DNA of 7,988 bases from Thermoflexales bacterium (GTDB lineage Bacteria; Chloroflexota; Anaerolineae; J036; Brachytrichaceae): assembly GCA_017998555.1 (NCBI GenBank), contig JAGOCU010000088.1:1-7988 (forward strand), written 5' to 3'. The notes beneath the pieces are model-generated. The model was not told the DNA's origin. It made no database searches and was given only the letters and a program-made list of their open reading frames with translations. Positions 1 to 5,735 of the stretch are shown piece after piece. Made by a program: the position numbers and the translations under genes. The stretch's first letter is position 1. Each line of letters opens with the position of its first letter.

Positions 1-146
1 TGAAGCACGTCGATTGGGTGCGGATCATTCTCATCGACGCCCACGGCAAGGCCGGTGCGTTTGCGACCCGCCCCGGCCTGTTTGTGAAGATGCAGTCCGC
101 CGACGAAACCGCGCCTCGTATGGTCGAGGCCGAGTTTGTAGTTTGA
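1..146 (+). CDS. 3' end of an unidentified protein (possibly asparaginase-like Ntn hydrolase)
   Basis: An open frame enters from the left edge with its first whole codon at 3 and stops at TGA 144-146, leaving 47 residues that begin KHVDWVRIILID and end VEAEFVV. The segment reads as a beta strand (VRIILID), a turn (AHGKAG), then AFATRPGLF. This resembles the closing strands of glycosylasparaginase / isoaspartyl peptidase family proteins, where a hydrophobic strand is followed by a Gly-rich turn and an RPGF-like segment. The match is from memory and short, so the family is a weak guess. That the frame is coding is more secure: codon use is typical for the window, and the gene ends 5 bp before a hairpin shared with the convergent glnK. 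Confidence 0.5.
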   Translation, partial: KHVDWVRIILIDAHGKAGAFATRPGLFVKMQSADETAPRMVEAEFVV

Positions 147-150
147 TCGT

Positions 151-193
151 TGGAATCGCCGCGCTCCGGCGAAGCCGGAGCGCGGCGATTCCA
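151..193. terminator. 20-bp perfect hairpin between convergent genes (hairpin 1)
   Basis: The arms at 151-170 and 174-193 are perfectly complementary over 20 bp and enclose a GAA loop (171-173). The element sits in the 50 bp between the stop of the left-edge gene (146) and the stop of glnK (197), so it can serve both transcripts. No T-run follows on either strand, so it would be an I-shaped, U-less terminator or 3'-end stabiliser rather than a canonical intrinsic terminator. The plus strand has the cap GCGAAGC, shared with the hairpin at 5354-5402. Confidence 0.65.
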
Positions 194-196
194 CAT

Positions 197-589
197 TTAC
201 TTTCCCTTCACCGCGTGCTCGCGGCGCTCGTCGATATCATCCGGGTAGATCAGCGCGTCGTGCCCGCGCTCTCCGGTGCGGATGCGGACCACATCGTCGA
301 CGGGATAGATGAAGATCAATCCGTCGCCGGGCTGGCCGGTGCGGGCCGCCCCCACAATCGCGTCGATGGTTTTCTCCACGTTGTGGTCGCTCAGGATGAT
401 GTTGATCTGAATCTTGGGAATCAGGTCCATTCGGTAGGCAGTGCCACGCCAGGACAGGTCGATCCCGCCCTGCCGGCCGTGTCCGCGCACCTCGACCACA
501 TTCATGCCCACAATGCCGATGGCGTGCAGGGCGTCCTTGACGGCATCCAGCGCTTCTTCGCGGATGATGGCTTCGATTTTCTTGGTCAT
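197..589 (-). CDS. glnK: P-II family nitrogen regulatory protein
   Basis: A 130-residue PII signal protein, a cytoplasmic trimer that senses 2-oxoglutarate and ATP/ADP and gates its partner ammonium channel. It begins MTKKIEAIIRE. The T-loop spans about residues 38-56, with GRQGG at 38-42 and Tyr52 aligning with the uridylylated Tyr51 of E. coli GlnB. Gln40 and Lys59 match the 2-oxoglutarate/Mg-ATP residues Gln39 and Lys58, and RTG-x-PGDG (83-90) and RIRTGE (102-107) are the B- and C-loop signatures. Two departures stand out: the position of Lys90, a nucleotide/2-OG contact, is Leu91, and the Tyr46 position is Trp47. The C-terminus runs some 18 residues past the usual end. The start at 587-589 has AGGAG 9 nt upstream. 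It lies 4 bp after the amtB stop, which supports one transcript and an AmtB-gating role; whether it is named glnK or glnB rests on that linkage. Confidence 0.95.
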   Translation of the reverse strand: MTKKIEAIIREEALDAVKDALHAIGIVGMNVVEVRGHGRQGGIDLSWRGTAYRMDLIPKIQINIILSDHNVEKTIDAIVGAARTGQPGDGLIFIYPVDDVVRIRTGERGHDALIYPDDIDERREHAVKGK

Positions 590-593
590 GAAA

Positions 594-2222
594 TCACGCT
601 CCTGTGGAAGGCGACTTGGTGGGCGCGCTCGCTACTCGAGCGCGCGGCGACTGTTGGCTGAGCCGGCCGCCGCCGGTCATGCGGACGTCAACGGTAGTGT
701 AGCCGGGTGTGCCCATTTCGGGCATATCGAGGCCGGTGAGTTCGTCGGCAGGCGCCACTCGAAGCAGCTTGAAGGCGTTCAGGACCTTGAAGAACACATA
801 AGACAAGCCGAAGACGACCACCACAACGGCGCCCGCCTCCAGGGCCTGGGCCAGGAGCTGGCTTGGGTTGCCGGCGATGATCCCGCGCACCGCGCCCTCC
901 ATCCCGTTCCAGCCCTTGGAGGCGTCGTTGCCGTTGGCGAAGATGCCGACCGCCAGCACCCCCCACATGCCGTTTACGAAGTGGACCGGCACGGCGCCGA
1001 CGGGATCATCGATCTTGGCTTTCTCCAGCCAGGTCGTGGCCAGGCACACCAGCACGCCTGCCACGGTCCCAATCAACACGGCCCCGATCGTGTCGACGAA
1101 CGCGCAAGGCGCGGTGATGGCGACCAGGCCGGCCAGCACACCGTTGACCGACATCGACGGATCGGGTTTCTTGACCGGGCTGATCAGCCACATGTAGAGC
1201 ATCGCCACGCAGCCGCCAACGGCGCCGGCAATCAAGGTGTTGACGGCGGCGTTGGCGGCGAGCTGGCCAAACACGCCGGTGAACCCGAGCGAGGAGCCCG
1301 GGTTGAAGCCGAACCAGCCGAAGAACAGGATGATCGTCCCGAGGATGCCCATCGGGATGTTGTGACCCGGCATGGCGTTTGCGCTGCCGTCGGGATTGAA
1401 GCGGCCGATGCGCGGCCCGATCACCATGGCGCCTGCGAGCGCAATGGATCCGCCAATCATGTGGACGGGACCTGATCCGGCAAAGTCGACCGCGCCGTTG
1501 CCGAGCCCGGCGATGCGGCCCAGGTTCTGCAGCCAGCCGCCACCCCAGATCCACCCGGCCACCACCGGATAGATGAACATGCTCACCCACAGGCCCATCA
1601 GGCAGAACCCCGAGAACTTGAGGCGCTCCGCCATCGAGCCGGTCGGGATCGTCGCGGCGGTGTCCATGAAGACCATCTGAAAAAGGAAAAAGGCCAGCAC
1701 GCCCGTGTTCAGACCCAACCCAGTCAGCATGAAGCCGTTGGCTCCCAGCAGGCCGAACTGCCCGATGCGGAAGCCGCTGGCCAGCAGACCCGTCCAATCG
1801 CCAAGGGTGACCGGCGAATGGGCCCACTCGCCCGCGATCGCGCCGATCGTCGAGACTTCGGGGTAGGGCATGTTGACCGCGCCAAATTGAAAGGCAAAAC
1901 CTGTCATCCAGTAGCCGACCGCGCCAATGCAGAACACCATCATGTTCATCATCATGGTATGGGCGACGTTCTTGGATCGGGTAAAGCCGGTCTCGACCAG
2001 GGCAAAGCCCGCCTGCATGAAGAAGACCAGGAATGCGGCCACCAGCATCCACATGACGTTGATGGCAAGCTTGACTTCGCCCGCGGTTGCGGCGACGTCG
2101 GCGAGGGTGGGCGGGGGCGGGTCGGCGGCCAGCGCGCGGCTGGCCACGGCGAAGAAAACCGCCAGCGAGGTCAGGGTCGCCACGAGGCGAATTGCGTAAC
2201 GGAATAATGCAGTCCGTTTCAT
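594..2222 (-). CDS. amtB: Ammonium transporter, Amt family
   Basis: A 542-residue ammonium channel of the Amt/Mep/Rh family, a trimeric inner-membrane protein that conducts ammonium or ammonia. Residues 1-32 form a signal peptide (basic start, hydrophobic stretch 11-28, ALA cleavage motif before Ala33), as in E. coli AmtB. About eleven membrane helices follow. The family signature DFAGSGPVHMIGG (246-258) supplies Asp246 and the first pore His254; VPVHFVNGMWG supplies the second pore His414; FFGWFGFNPGS (300-310) lies between. The loop between helices 3 and 4 (about 110-160) looks longer than in E. coli. The cytoplasmic tail keeps GLDMPEMG (497-504), the region that couples subunits and contacts PII, and continues in a low-complexity Ser/Pro/Ala tail. 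The start at 2220-2222 was preferred over an in-frame Met at 2333 because it has AGGAG 7 nt upstream and directly precedes the signal peptide. It is followed 4 bp later by glnK. Confidence 0.95.
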   Translation of the reverse strand: MKRTALFRYAIRLVATLTSLAVFFAVASRALAADPPPPTLADVAATAGEVKLAINVMWMLVAAFLVFFMQAGFALVETGFTRSKNVAHTMMMNMMVFCIGAVGYWMTGFAFQFGAVNMPYPEVSTIGAIAGEWAHSPVTLGDWTGLLASGFRIGQFGLLGANGFMLTGLGLNTGVLAFFLFQMVFMDTAATIPTGSMAERLKFSGFCLMGLWVSMFIYPVVAGWIWGGGWLQNLGRIAGLGNGAVDFAGSGPVHMIGGSIALAGAMVIGPRIGRFNPDGSANAMPGHNIPMGILGTIILFFGWFGFNPGSSLGFTGVFGQLAANAAVNTLIAGAVGGCVAMLYMWLISPVKKPDPSMSVNGVLAGLVAITAPCAFVDTIGAVLIGTVAGVLVCLATTWLEKAKIDDPVGAVPVHFVNGMWGVLAVGIFANGNDASKGWNGMEGAVRGIIAGNPSQLLAQALEAGAVVVVVFGLSYVFFKVLNAFKLLRVAPADELTGLDMPEMGTPGYTTVDVRMTGGGRLSQQSPRARVASAPTKSPSTGA

Positions 2223-2403
2223 GATGTCACTCCTATTCGAAAGCGCCGGAGAGAACCGGGCGCGCCGGGGCAGCAATCGCGGCTGCGAATGGGGGCGAAC
2301 TTCGATCGCCTGGCCGGGCCAGGCCTGCATCATGGCAATTTTCCCGATTCGGTTATCTCTGCTCCTTCGGTATCCTCCTGCGTGGCATCAATCCCACGCG
2401 CAA

Positions 2404-2450
2404 TCCCGAGGAGGAATGCCCCGGCGGAGCCGGGGCATTCCTCCTCGGGA
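2404..2450. repeat. 22-bp perfect hairpin with GGA loop (hairpin 2)
   Basis: The arms at 2404-2425 and 2429-2450 match perfectly over 22 bp around a GGA loop (2426-2428); the plus strand reads CCCCGGC-GGA-GCCGGGG at the tip. No T-run follows on either strand. It is the third hairpin after the NamZ gene in its direction of transcription and lies about 180 bp upstream of the amtB start. Its tip is identical to that of hairpin 4 (2590-2632) in the opposite orientation, while the outer arms differ. Confidence 0.7.
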
Positions 2451-2479
2451 CTTGAAGCCTGCGCCCAGTGCGCCAATAC

Positions 2480-2519
2480 AAAAAGACGCCCTCGCCCGGT
2501 CTGACCGGGCGAGGGCGTC
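2480..2519 (-). terminator. Intrinsic terminator for the NamZ/DUF1343 gene (hairpin 3)
   Basis: Arms at 2485-2500 and 2504-2519 pair perfectly over 16 bp with a 3-nt loop. Read on the minus strand, the stem is followed directly by TTTTT (2484-2480), the textbook form of a rho-independent terminator. It lies about 130 bp past the stop of the minus-strand DUF1343 gene and so separates that gene from amtB. Its loop (CTG on plus, CAG on minus) differs from that of the other four hairpins. Confidence 0.85.
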
Positions 2520-2589
2520 CTGGACCCCGCTACTGGATTGGCGGATTCTACGCGGAAGGCGCGATAAGTCAAGCCCTGGACTTGGATAC

Positions 2590-2632
2590 CCGGATCGAAA
2601 GCCCCCGGCTCCGCCGGGGGCTTTCGATCCGG
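2590..2632. repeat. 20-bp perfect hairpin just after the DUF1343 stop (hairpin 4)
   Basis: The arms at 2590-2609 and 2613-2632 match perfectly over 20 bp around TCC (GGA on the minus strand). The stem begins 15 nt beyond the stop of the minus-strand DUF1343 gene, so it would form in that mRNA's 3' end, upstream of the T-tailed terminator at 2519-2480. No T-run follows on either strand. On the minus strand its tip carries GCGGAGC, as hairpin 2 does on the plus strand. Confidence 0.7.
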
Positions 2633-2647
2633 AAGATTTGAGGATTG

Positions 2648-3808
2648 CTAATACAGGTGCCAGCGCTTCTTGCGTTTCCTCCAGTCATCCTGATCTGCCG
2701 CATCCAGGGCGATGGTCTCGGCAATTGGAGCCCGGGCGATCAGGCCCTCACGTATCCGCGCGTCGCCGCTGAGCAAATCAAAGTGCGGATTGCGGCCTTC
2801 CCAGCTCGCCGGCAGAAAGGCGAAGTCGTCTGGGTGCAGCCGCATCACCGCGTCGACCGCGTGCAGCCCCGCAGAGAAAGGCTTGAAAAGTGCGCGATCC
2901 GTCACGTGGGTCTGGATCCCGGCGCAGCGCACGCCGAGGTGTTTGCTGTAGGTCGGCTCGAAATAGACCGGCCTGAAAGCGGCGCCCGGGATGTTGCGGG
3001 AATTGAGGTCGCGGGCGAGGGCAGGGGCGTCCACCCACGGGGCGCCAAACCACTCAAAGGGATGGGTGGTTCCGCGCGCTTCGCTCAGGTTTGTGCCCTC
3101 AAACAAGCACAGGCCGGGGTAGATGACGGCGCAGTCCAGGGTAGGCAGGTTTGGCGAGGGCGTAAACCACGGCAACCCGGTGTCGTCGAAATAGAAGTGT
3201 CGGCGCCAGCCAGTCATCCGCGACACGTCGACGCTGCAACCCGGGTAACGCGTATCGCGCAGAAACAGGGCGAGTTCGCCGATGGTCAGACCGTGCCGGA
3301 CCGGGATCGGATACATCCCGACAAAGGAAGAAATGCCGCTGGCCAGGATCGGGCCCTCAACATCCAGACCGTTGATCGGATTTGGTCGATCGAGGACAAG
3401 CATCTCGATGCCTTGCGCTTCAGCGGCTTGCATCATGTAGCCCAGGGTGTTGAGGTAGGTGTAGTACCGACAGCCGACATCCTGAATGTCGTAGATCAGC
3501 AGGTCAATCGCCTTCAACCATTCCGGTTTGGGCTGCTTGGTCTCACCGTATAGAGAATAGACCGGCGCGCCTGTCGCCGCATCGATGCTGTGGTCGATCG
3601 CCAGCGCGTCCTGGACATCGCCACGCACACCGTGCTCGGGACCGAAGAGCGCGGCGAGGGTAACTCCCGGCAAGGCGGCAAGCGCGTCGACGGTGCTTTG
3701 GCGCGCGTCGCCGGTGAAGCCGGTTTGATTGGTGACGATGCCGATGCGCCGGCCAATGAGTCGGGCGGAATCAGCGAGGAGGGTGTCGATACCTGGGCGG
3801 GTGCTCAT
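2648..3808 (-). CDS. namZ: DUF1343 / NamZ-type exo-beta-N-acetylmuramidase (GH171)
   Basis: A 386-residue DUF1343 protein. The characterised member, B. subtilis NamZ (YbbC), removes non-reducing-end N-acetylmuramic acid from peptidoglycan fragments. The family motifs are all present: IGIVTNQTG near 22-30, FGPEHG at 55-60 with the conserved acidic Glu58, YDIQDVGCRYYTY (106-118), LDRPNPING (139-147), RHGLTIGELA (171-180), SPNLPT (218-223), YPGLCLFEGTN (230-240) then LSEARGTT and a GAPW motif. Length is normal for the catalytic region. No signal peptide is visible, although NamZ of B. subtilis is secreted, so this one is predicted cytoplasmic. The start at 3806-3808 is chosen because TCTAAT (3821-3816) lies 7 nt upstream with no Shine-Dalgarno, as in a leaderless gene; an in-frame ATG at 3817 (389 residues) is the alternative. 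Peptidoglycan recycling is inferred from the family. The adjacent divergent gene also has a wall-binding domain. Confidence 0.88.
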   Translation of the reverse strand: MSTRPGIDTLLADSARLIGRRIGIVTNQTGFTGDARQSTVDALAALPGVTLAALFGPEHGVRGDVQDALAIDHSIDAATGAPVYSLYGETKQPKPEWLKAIDLLIYDIQDVGCRYYTYLNTLGYMMQAAEAQGIEMLVLDRPNPINGLDVEGPILASGISSFVGMYPIPVRHGLTIGELALFLRDTRYPGCSVDVSRMTGWRRHFYFDDTGLPWFTPSPNLPTLDCAVIYPGLCLFEGTNLSEARGTTHPFEWFGAPWVDAPALARDLNSRNIPGAAFRPVYFEPTYSKHLGVRCAGIQTHVTDRALFKPFSAGLHAVDAVMRLHPDDFAFLPASWEGRNPHFDLLSGDARIREGLIARAPIAETIALDAADQDDWRKRKKRWHLY

Positions 3809-3847
3809 GTTTCGCATTAGACACCCATCAGCCGATAGAATAAACAC
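3809..3847. promoter_or_regulatory. Divergent, overlapping leaderless promoters
   Basis: Only 39 bp separate the start codons of the DUF1343 gene (minus) and the LysM-CAP gene (plus). On the plus strand TAGAAT (3836-3841) is followed by 6 nt and GTG. On the minus strand TCTAAT (3821-3816) is followed by 7 nt and ATG. Both are one base from TATAAT, and neither gene has a Shine-Dalgarno. Transcripts would start at or next to the start codons. Each -35 region would fall on or beside the other gene's -10 box, so polymerase binding to the two should compete. TTCGCA (3811-3816) is a weak -35 candidate for the plus promoter. Confidence 0.55.
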
Positions 3848-4957
3848 GTGACCCGGATTCGCCTGCCCTACATCGGCGCCGCCGCGATGATTCTGATCGG
3901 GTGCGTCGTTGCGCTGCTCAGTCTGCCAGGCCTGAGTGCGCCCGAGGCTGTCACGGCGCCGGCCACGGTTCGGCCCAGCCCGACCCAGCCGCCCATCGTG
4001 GCGATGCCGGCAACGCCCAGCGCCACGCTCCTGCCGACAGCGGCGCCGCCGCCCACGCTCGTCGCCACCGCCACGCCCCGGCCGACCCCTCAGGCCAGCT
4101 ACGTGGTTCAACCCGGTGATACCCTGCTGGGGATTGCCATTCGGTACGATGTCGCCATGGCCCGGATCCAGATTGAGAATGACCTGGGCGAGAGCCTGAC
4201 CGTACGCGGCGGACAGACCCTGGTCATCCCCGCCAAAGCGCAGCCCGACGAACAGCCGTTTTGGCGCGCCCGAGTGGTCAAATCTGGCGACACGCTCTCG
4301 TCGATCGCCGACGAGGCGGGCGTCAGCGTCGCGGATCTGGTCCGGGTGAACAGCCTGGGGGGGAGCACGGTAATTCGGGTTGGATTGCCGTTGATTCTGC
4401 CGGTCTCTGGGATGGCCGCGCTTCCGCCGGCCACCCCGACGGCCACAGCGCGGGTTGCGCCGACGATGGCGCCAACCCCCAGCCAGTCCCCCGCCTTGAG
4501 CCCGACCGCGACAGTCGCAGTCCGATCATTGACGCTTCCGGCGACGGCGGCGGCGCCCACAAGCGGCAACGCGGAACAGCAATTGCTCGCGTTCTACAAC
4601 GAGGCCCGGGCTGCGGCCGGTATCTCGCCACTCCGGATCAGCCCCGCGCTGACGGCCGCAGCCCGGGCGCATGCCCAGGATTGCGCCACGCGTGGCAGTG
4701 GCAGTCACGTGGGTTCAGATGGCGCTGACACAAAGACTCGGGTCGTGCGCGCCGGTTATTCAAACCCGCGCGCCTGGGGTGAGAACTGGGCCTGGGCGCG
4801 CAGCGCCGCGCAGGCCTGGGACATGTGGTTCACCCAGGAGTTCCCGAAAGGACCGCATCGCGACAATATCCTGTCCGCGCGCTATACCGAGGTTGGGTTT
4901 GGCATCATCGCCGCGAACGGCGGCTTTTACTATATTGCGGATTTTGGGAGTCGATGA
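3848..4957 (+). CDS. LysM-LysM-CAP domain cell-wall-associated protein
   Basis: A 369-residue exported protein that starts with GTG. Residues 9-30 form a signal anchor (GAAAMILIGCVVALLSL). A Pro/Thr/Ala linker follows (about 31-82), then two LysM peptidoglycan-binding domains (about 85-130, with YVVQPGDTLLGIA, and 142-185, with VVKSGDTLSSIA), a second Pro/Thr/Ala linker (190-240) and a C-terminal CAP/SCP domain (244-367). The CAP domain shows its usual pocket residues: His287 (SHVG), Glu312 in WGENWA, His337 in GPHRDNIL, and YTEVGFG before the last strands. Bacterial CAP proteins have no single known activity, so only wall attachment is inferred. LIGC at 16-19 fits a lipobox by letter, but the residues after it are hydrophobic, so a membrane anchor is likelier. 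No Shine-Dalgarno precedes the start. The stop overlaps the next start as ATGA. Confidence 0.9.
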   Translation: MTRIRLPYIGAAAMILIGCVVALLSLPGLSAPEAVTAPATVRPSPTQPPIVAMPATPSATLLPTAAPPPTLVATATPRPTPQASYVVQPGDTLLGIAIRYDVAMARIQIENDLGESLTVRGGQTLVIPAKAQPDEQPFWRARVVKSGDTLSSIADEAGVSVADLVRVNSLGGSTVIRVGLPLILPVSGMAALPPATPTATARVAPTMAPTPSQSPALSPTATVAVRSLTLPATAAAPTSGNAEQQLLAFYNEARAAAGISPLRISPALTAAARAHAQDCATRGSGSHVGSDGADTKTRVVRAGYSNPRAWGENWAWARSAAQAWDMWFTQEFPKGPHRDNILSARYTEVGFGIIAANGGFYYIADFGSR

Positions 4958-5430
4958 CGCCCGACGAATTCCTCCTCGCCTATCCGCCCGAGATGCGGGC
5001 TGTGGCCAATCGGGCGCGGGCGCTCGTGCGCGAGAGTCTGCCGTCCAGCACCGAGCAGGTGAAAACGGGTTGGCAGGCGATTACGTACCATCTGCCGACC
5101 GGGCCAAGACGAGTGGTCTATGTTGGCTTTGTCCTTCCCCACGCCGACTCGGTCAGCCTGGGGTTCAGCCACGGCGTCCTGCTCGACGATCCGGACCACG
5201 TGCTACTTGGGGCAGGGGAGCGCCTCAAACGGGTGCGCTACGTGTCACTGCGATCGGTCGATGACATCGATCCGATCCTGCACGGCCGCTTCGCGCGCCA
5301 GGCGGGCGAGCTGGCCCTCATGCCCCGCCCGCTGCGTGAGCAGATGATGGCATTTGGGGAGAGATATCCCGCCGGCGAAGCCGGCGGGATATCTCTCCCC
5401 AAGAAAATGGCTCGGCGGGGTGCCGTATAA
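4954..5430 (+). CDS. DUF1801 domain-containing protein
   Basis: A 158-residue soluble protein of the DUF1801 (YdhG-like) type, with no known biochemical role. Recognisable points are the N-terminal helix FLLAYPPEMRAVANRARAL, the core KTGWQAITYHLP (37-48) that matches the family's E-x-KWG-x-P-x-Y region, then a strand and turn VGFVLPHADSVSLGF and the GERLKRVRYVSL segment (88-99). The start overlaps the CAP gene stop as ATGA (4954-4957) with GGGAG 3 nt upstream, which suggests translational coupling. The last 24 residues or so (about 134-158) are encoded by the 23-bp palindrome at 5354-5402 and the bases after it. They look like read-through of a hairpin rather than a family domain. The stop TAA lies inside the TATAAT box of secG. 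Confidence 0.8.
   Translation: MTPDEFLLAYPPEMRAVANRARALVRESLPSSTEQVKTGWQAITYHLPTGPRRVVYVGFVLPHADSVSLGFSHGVLLDDPDHVLLGAGERLKRVRYVSLRSVDDIDPILHGRFARQAGELALMPRPLREQMMAFGERYPAGEAGGISLPKKMARRGAV
5354..5402 (+). repeat. 23-bp perfect hairpin within the DUF1801 3' coding end (hairpin 5)
   Basis: The arms at 5354-5376 and 5380-5402 match perfectly over 23 bp around a GAA loop (5377-5379), the longest stem in the window. The tip, GCCGGC-GAA-GCCGGC, carries the GCGAAGC cap found in hairpin 1. It lies in frame inside DUF1801, with no T-run behind it, 38 bp before the secG start. It may act as a terminator or mRNA stabiliser between the CAP-DUF1801 pair and secG. Confidence 0.7.
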
Positions 5431-5431
5431 T
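5426..5431 (+). promoter_or_regulatory. -10 box (TATAAT) of secG
   Basis: A perfect TATAAT ends 9 nt before the secG ATG (5441), placing the transcription start within about three bases of the start codon. No Shine-Dalgarno lies between, so the mRNA would be effectively leaderless. No TTGACA-like -35 is present 17 nt upstream (5403-5408 is GAAAAT). The box overlaps the DUF1801 stop codon (5428-5430). Confidence 0.6.
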
Positions 5432-5440
5432 CCCCGAACT

Positions 5441-5680
5441 ATGATTCTGAACGTTTTCCTGGCCATTGCCCAAATCGTGCTGGCCGTCGCGTTGATCGGA
5501 GCGGTGCTGTTGCAGAGCAAGGGTGAGGAACTCGGCGGTGTGTTTGGCGGCGCGCAAAGCGTCTACCAGACTCGCCGCGGGATTGATCGGTTGCTCTTCA
5601 CCGTCACCGTGTTTATGGCGATTGCGTTCTTTGCGCTGTGCATCGCCAACGTGATTCTGTCGACGCCGCCCGCCGCCTGA
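5441..5680 (+). CDS. secG: Preprotein translocase subunit SecG
   Basis: A 79-residue inner-membrane subunit of the SecYEG channel that assists SecA-driven export. Two membrane helices are visible (about 3-23 and 52-73), joined by the conserved cytoplasmic loop LLQSKGEELGGVFGG (27-41), the hallmark of SecG. The size is right for the family. An in-frame ATG at 5354 would add 29 residues, all read from the hairpin and the DUF1801 end, so the start at 5441, right after the -10 box, was chosen. A weak hairpin (5686-5691 with 5695-5700, 6 bp) follows the stop. The next gene begins 55 bp downstream on the same strand. Confidence 0.93.
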   Translation: MILNVFLAIAQIVLAVALIGAVLLQSKGEELGGVFGGAQSVYQTRRGIDRLLFTVTVFMAIAFFALCIANVILSTPPAA

Positions 5681-5735
5681 GCAAGGCCGGGCTCCCCGGC
5701 GCCGATGGCGTCTGTTCGGGCCCGATTTCCACACA

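Larger units (their letters stand above)
2223..2647. other. Intergenic region: amtB leader and three hairpins
   Basis: These 425 bp lie between the amtB start and the NamZ gene stop, both on the minus strand. The part near amtB has the ribosome-binding site (AGGAG, about 2230-2234, minus strand) and an odd palindrome at 2308-2324: 8-bp arms (GCCTGGCC/GGCCAGGC) around one base, a possible operator or leader hairpin. I could not find a convincing -10/-35 pair for amtB nor a clear sigma-54 TGGCAC...TTGC site. The distal half is packed with three perfect hairpins, listed separately. Open frames across this region run through the palindromes and resemble no protein known to me. Confidence 0.6.

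Noticed and set aside
441..1475. 344-codon plus-strand ORF antisense to amtB and glnK
   Set aside because: It mirrors the well-supported minus-strand amtB; its composition (His/Gly/Arg/Asp-rich, no domain) is that of a GC-rich shadow frame.
2223..2333. Upstream in-frame start of amtB at 2333
   Set aside because: It would put 37 unrelated residues before a good signal peptide; the start at 2222 has a strong AGGAG site.
2221..2772. Plus-strand ORF across the hairpin region
   Set aside because: It reads through three palindromes and resembles no protein; no ribosome-binding site was seen.
3831..3842. 12-mer GCCGATAGAATA shared with 7674-7685 as a repeat element
   Set aside because: A shared 12-mer in 8 kb can occur by chance; it is reported only as part of two promoter predictions.
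3893..3904. Lipobox (LIGC) in the LysM-CAP protein
   Set aside because: The residues after Cys19 stay strongly hydrophobic, so this is the middle of a membrane segment rather than a lipoprotein cleavage site.
3809..4111. Upstream extension of the DUF1343 frame to 4111
   Set aside because: The added residues are antisense to the CAP gene and low-complexity, with no signal peptide.
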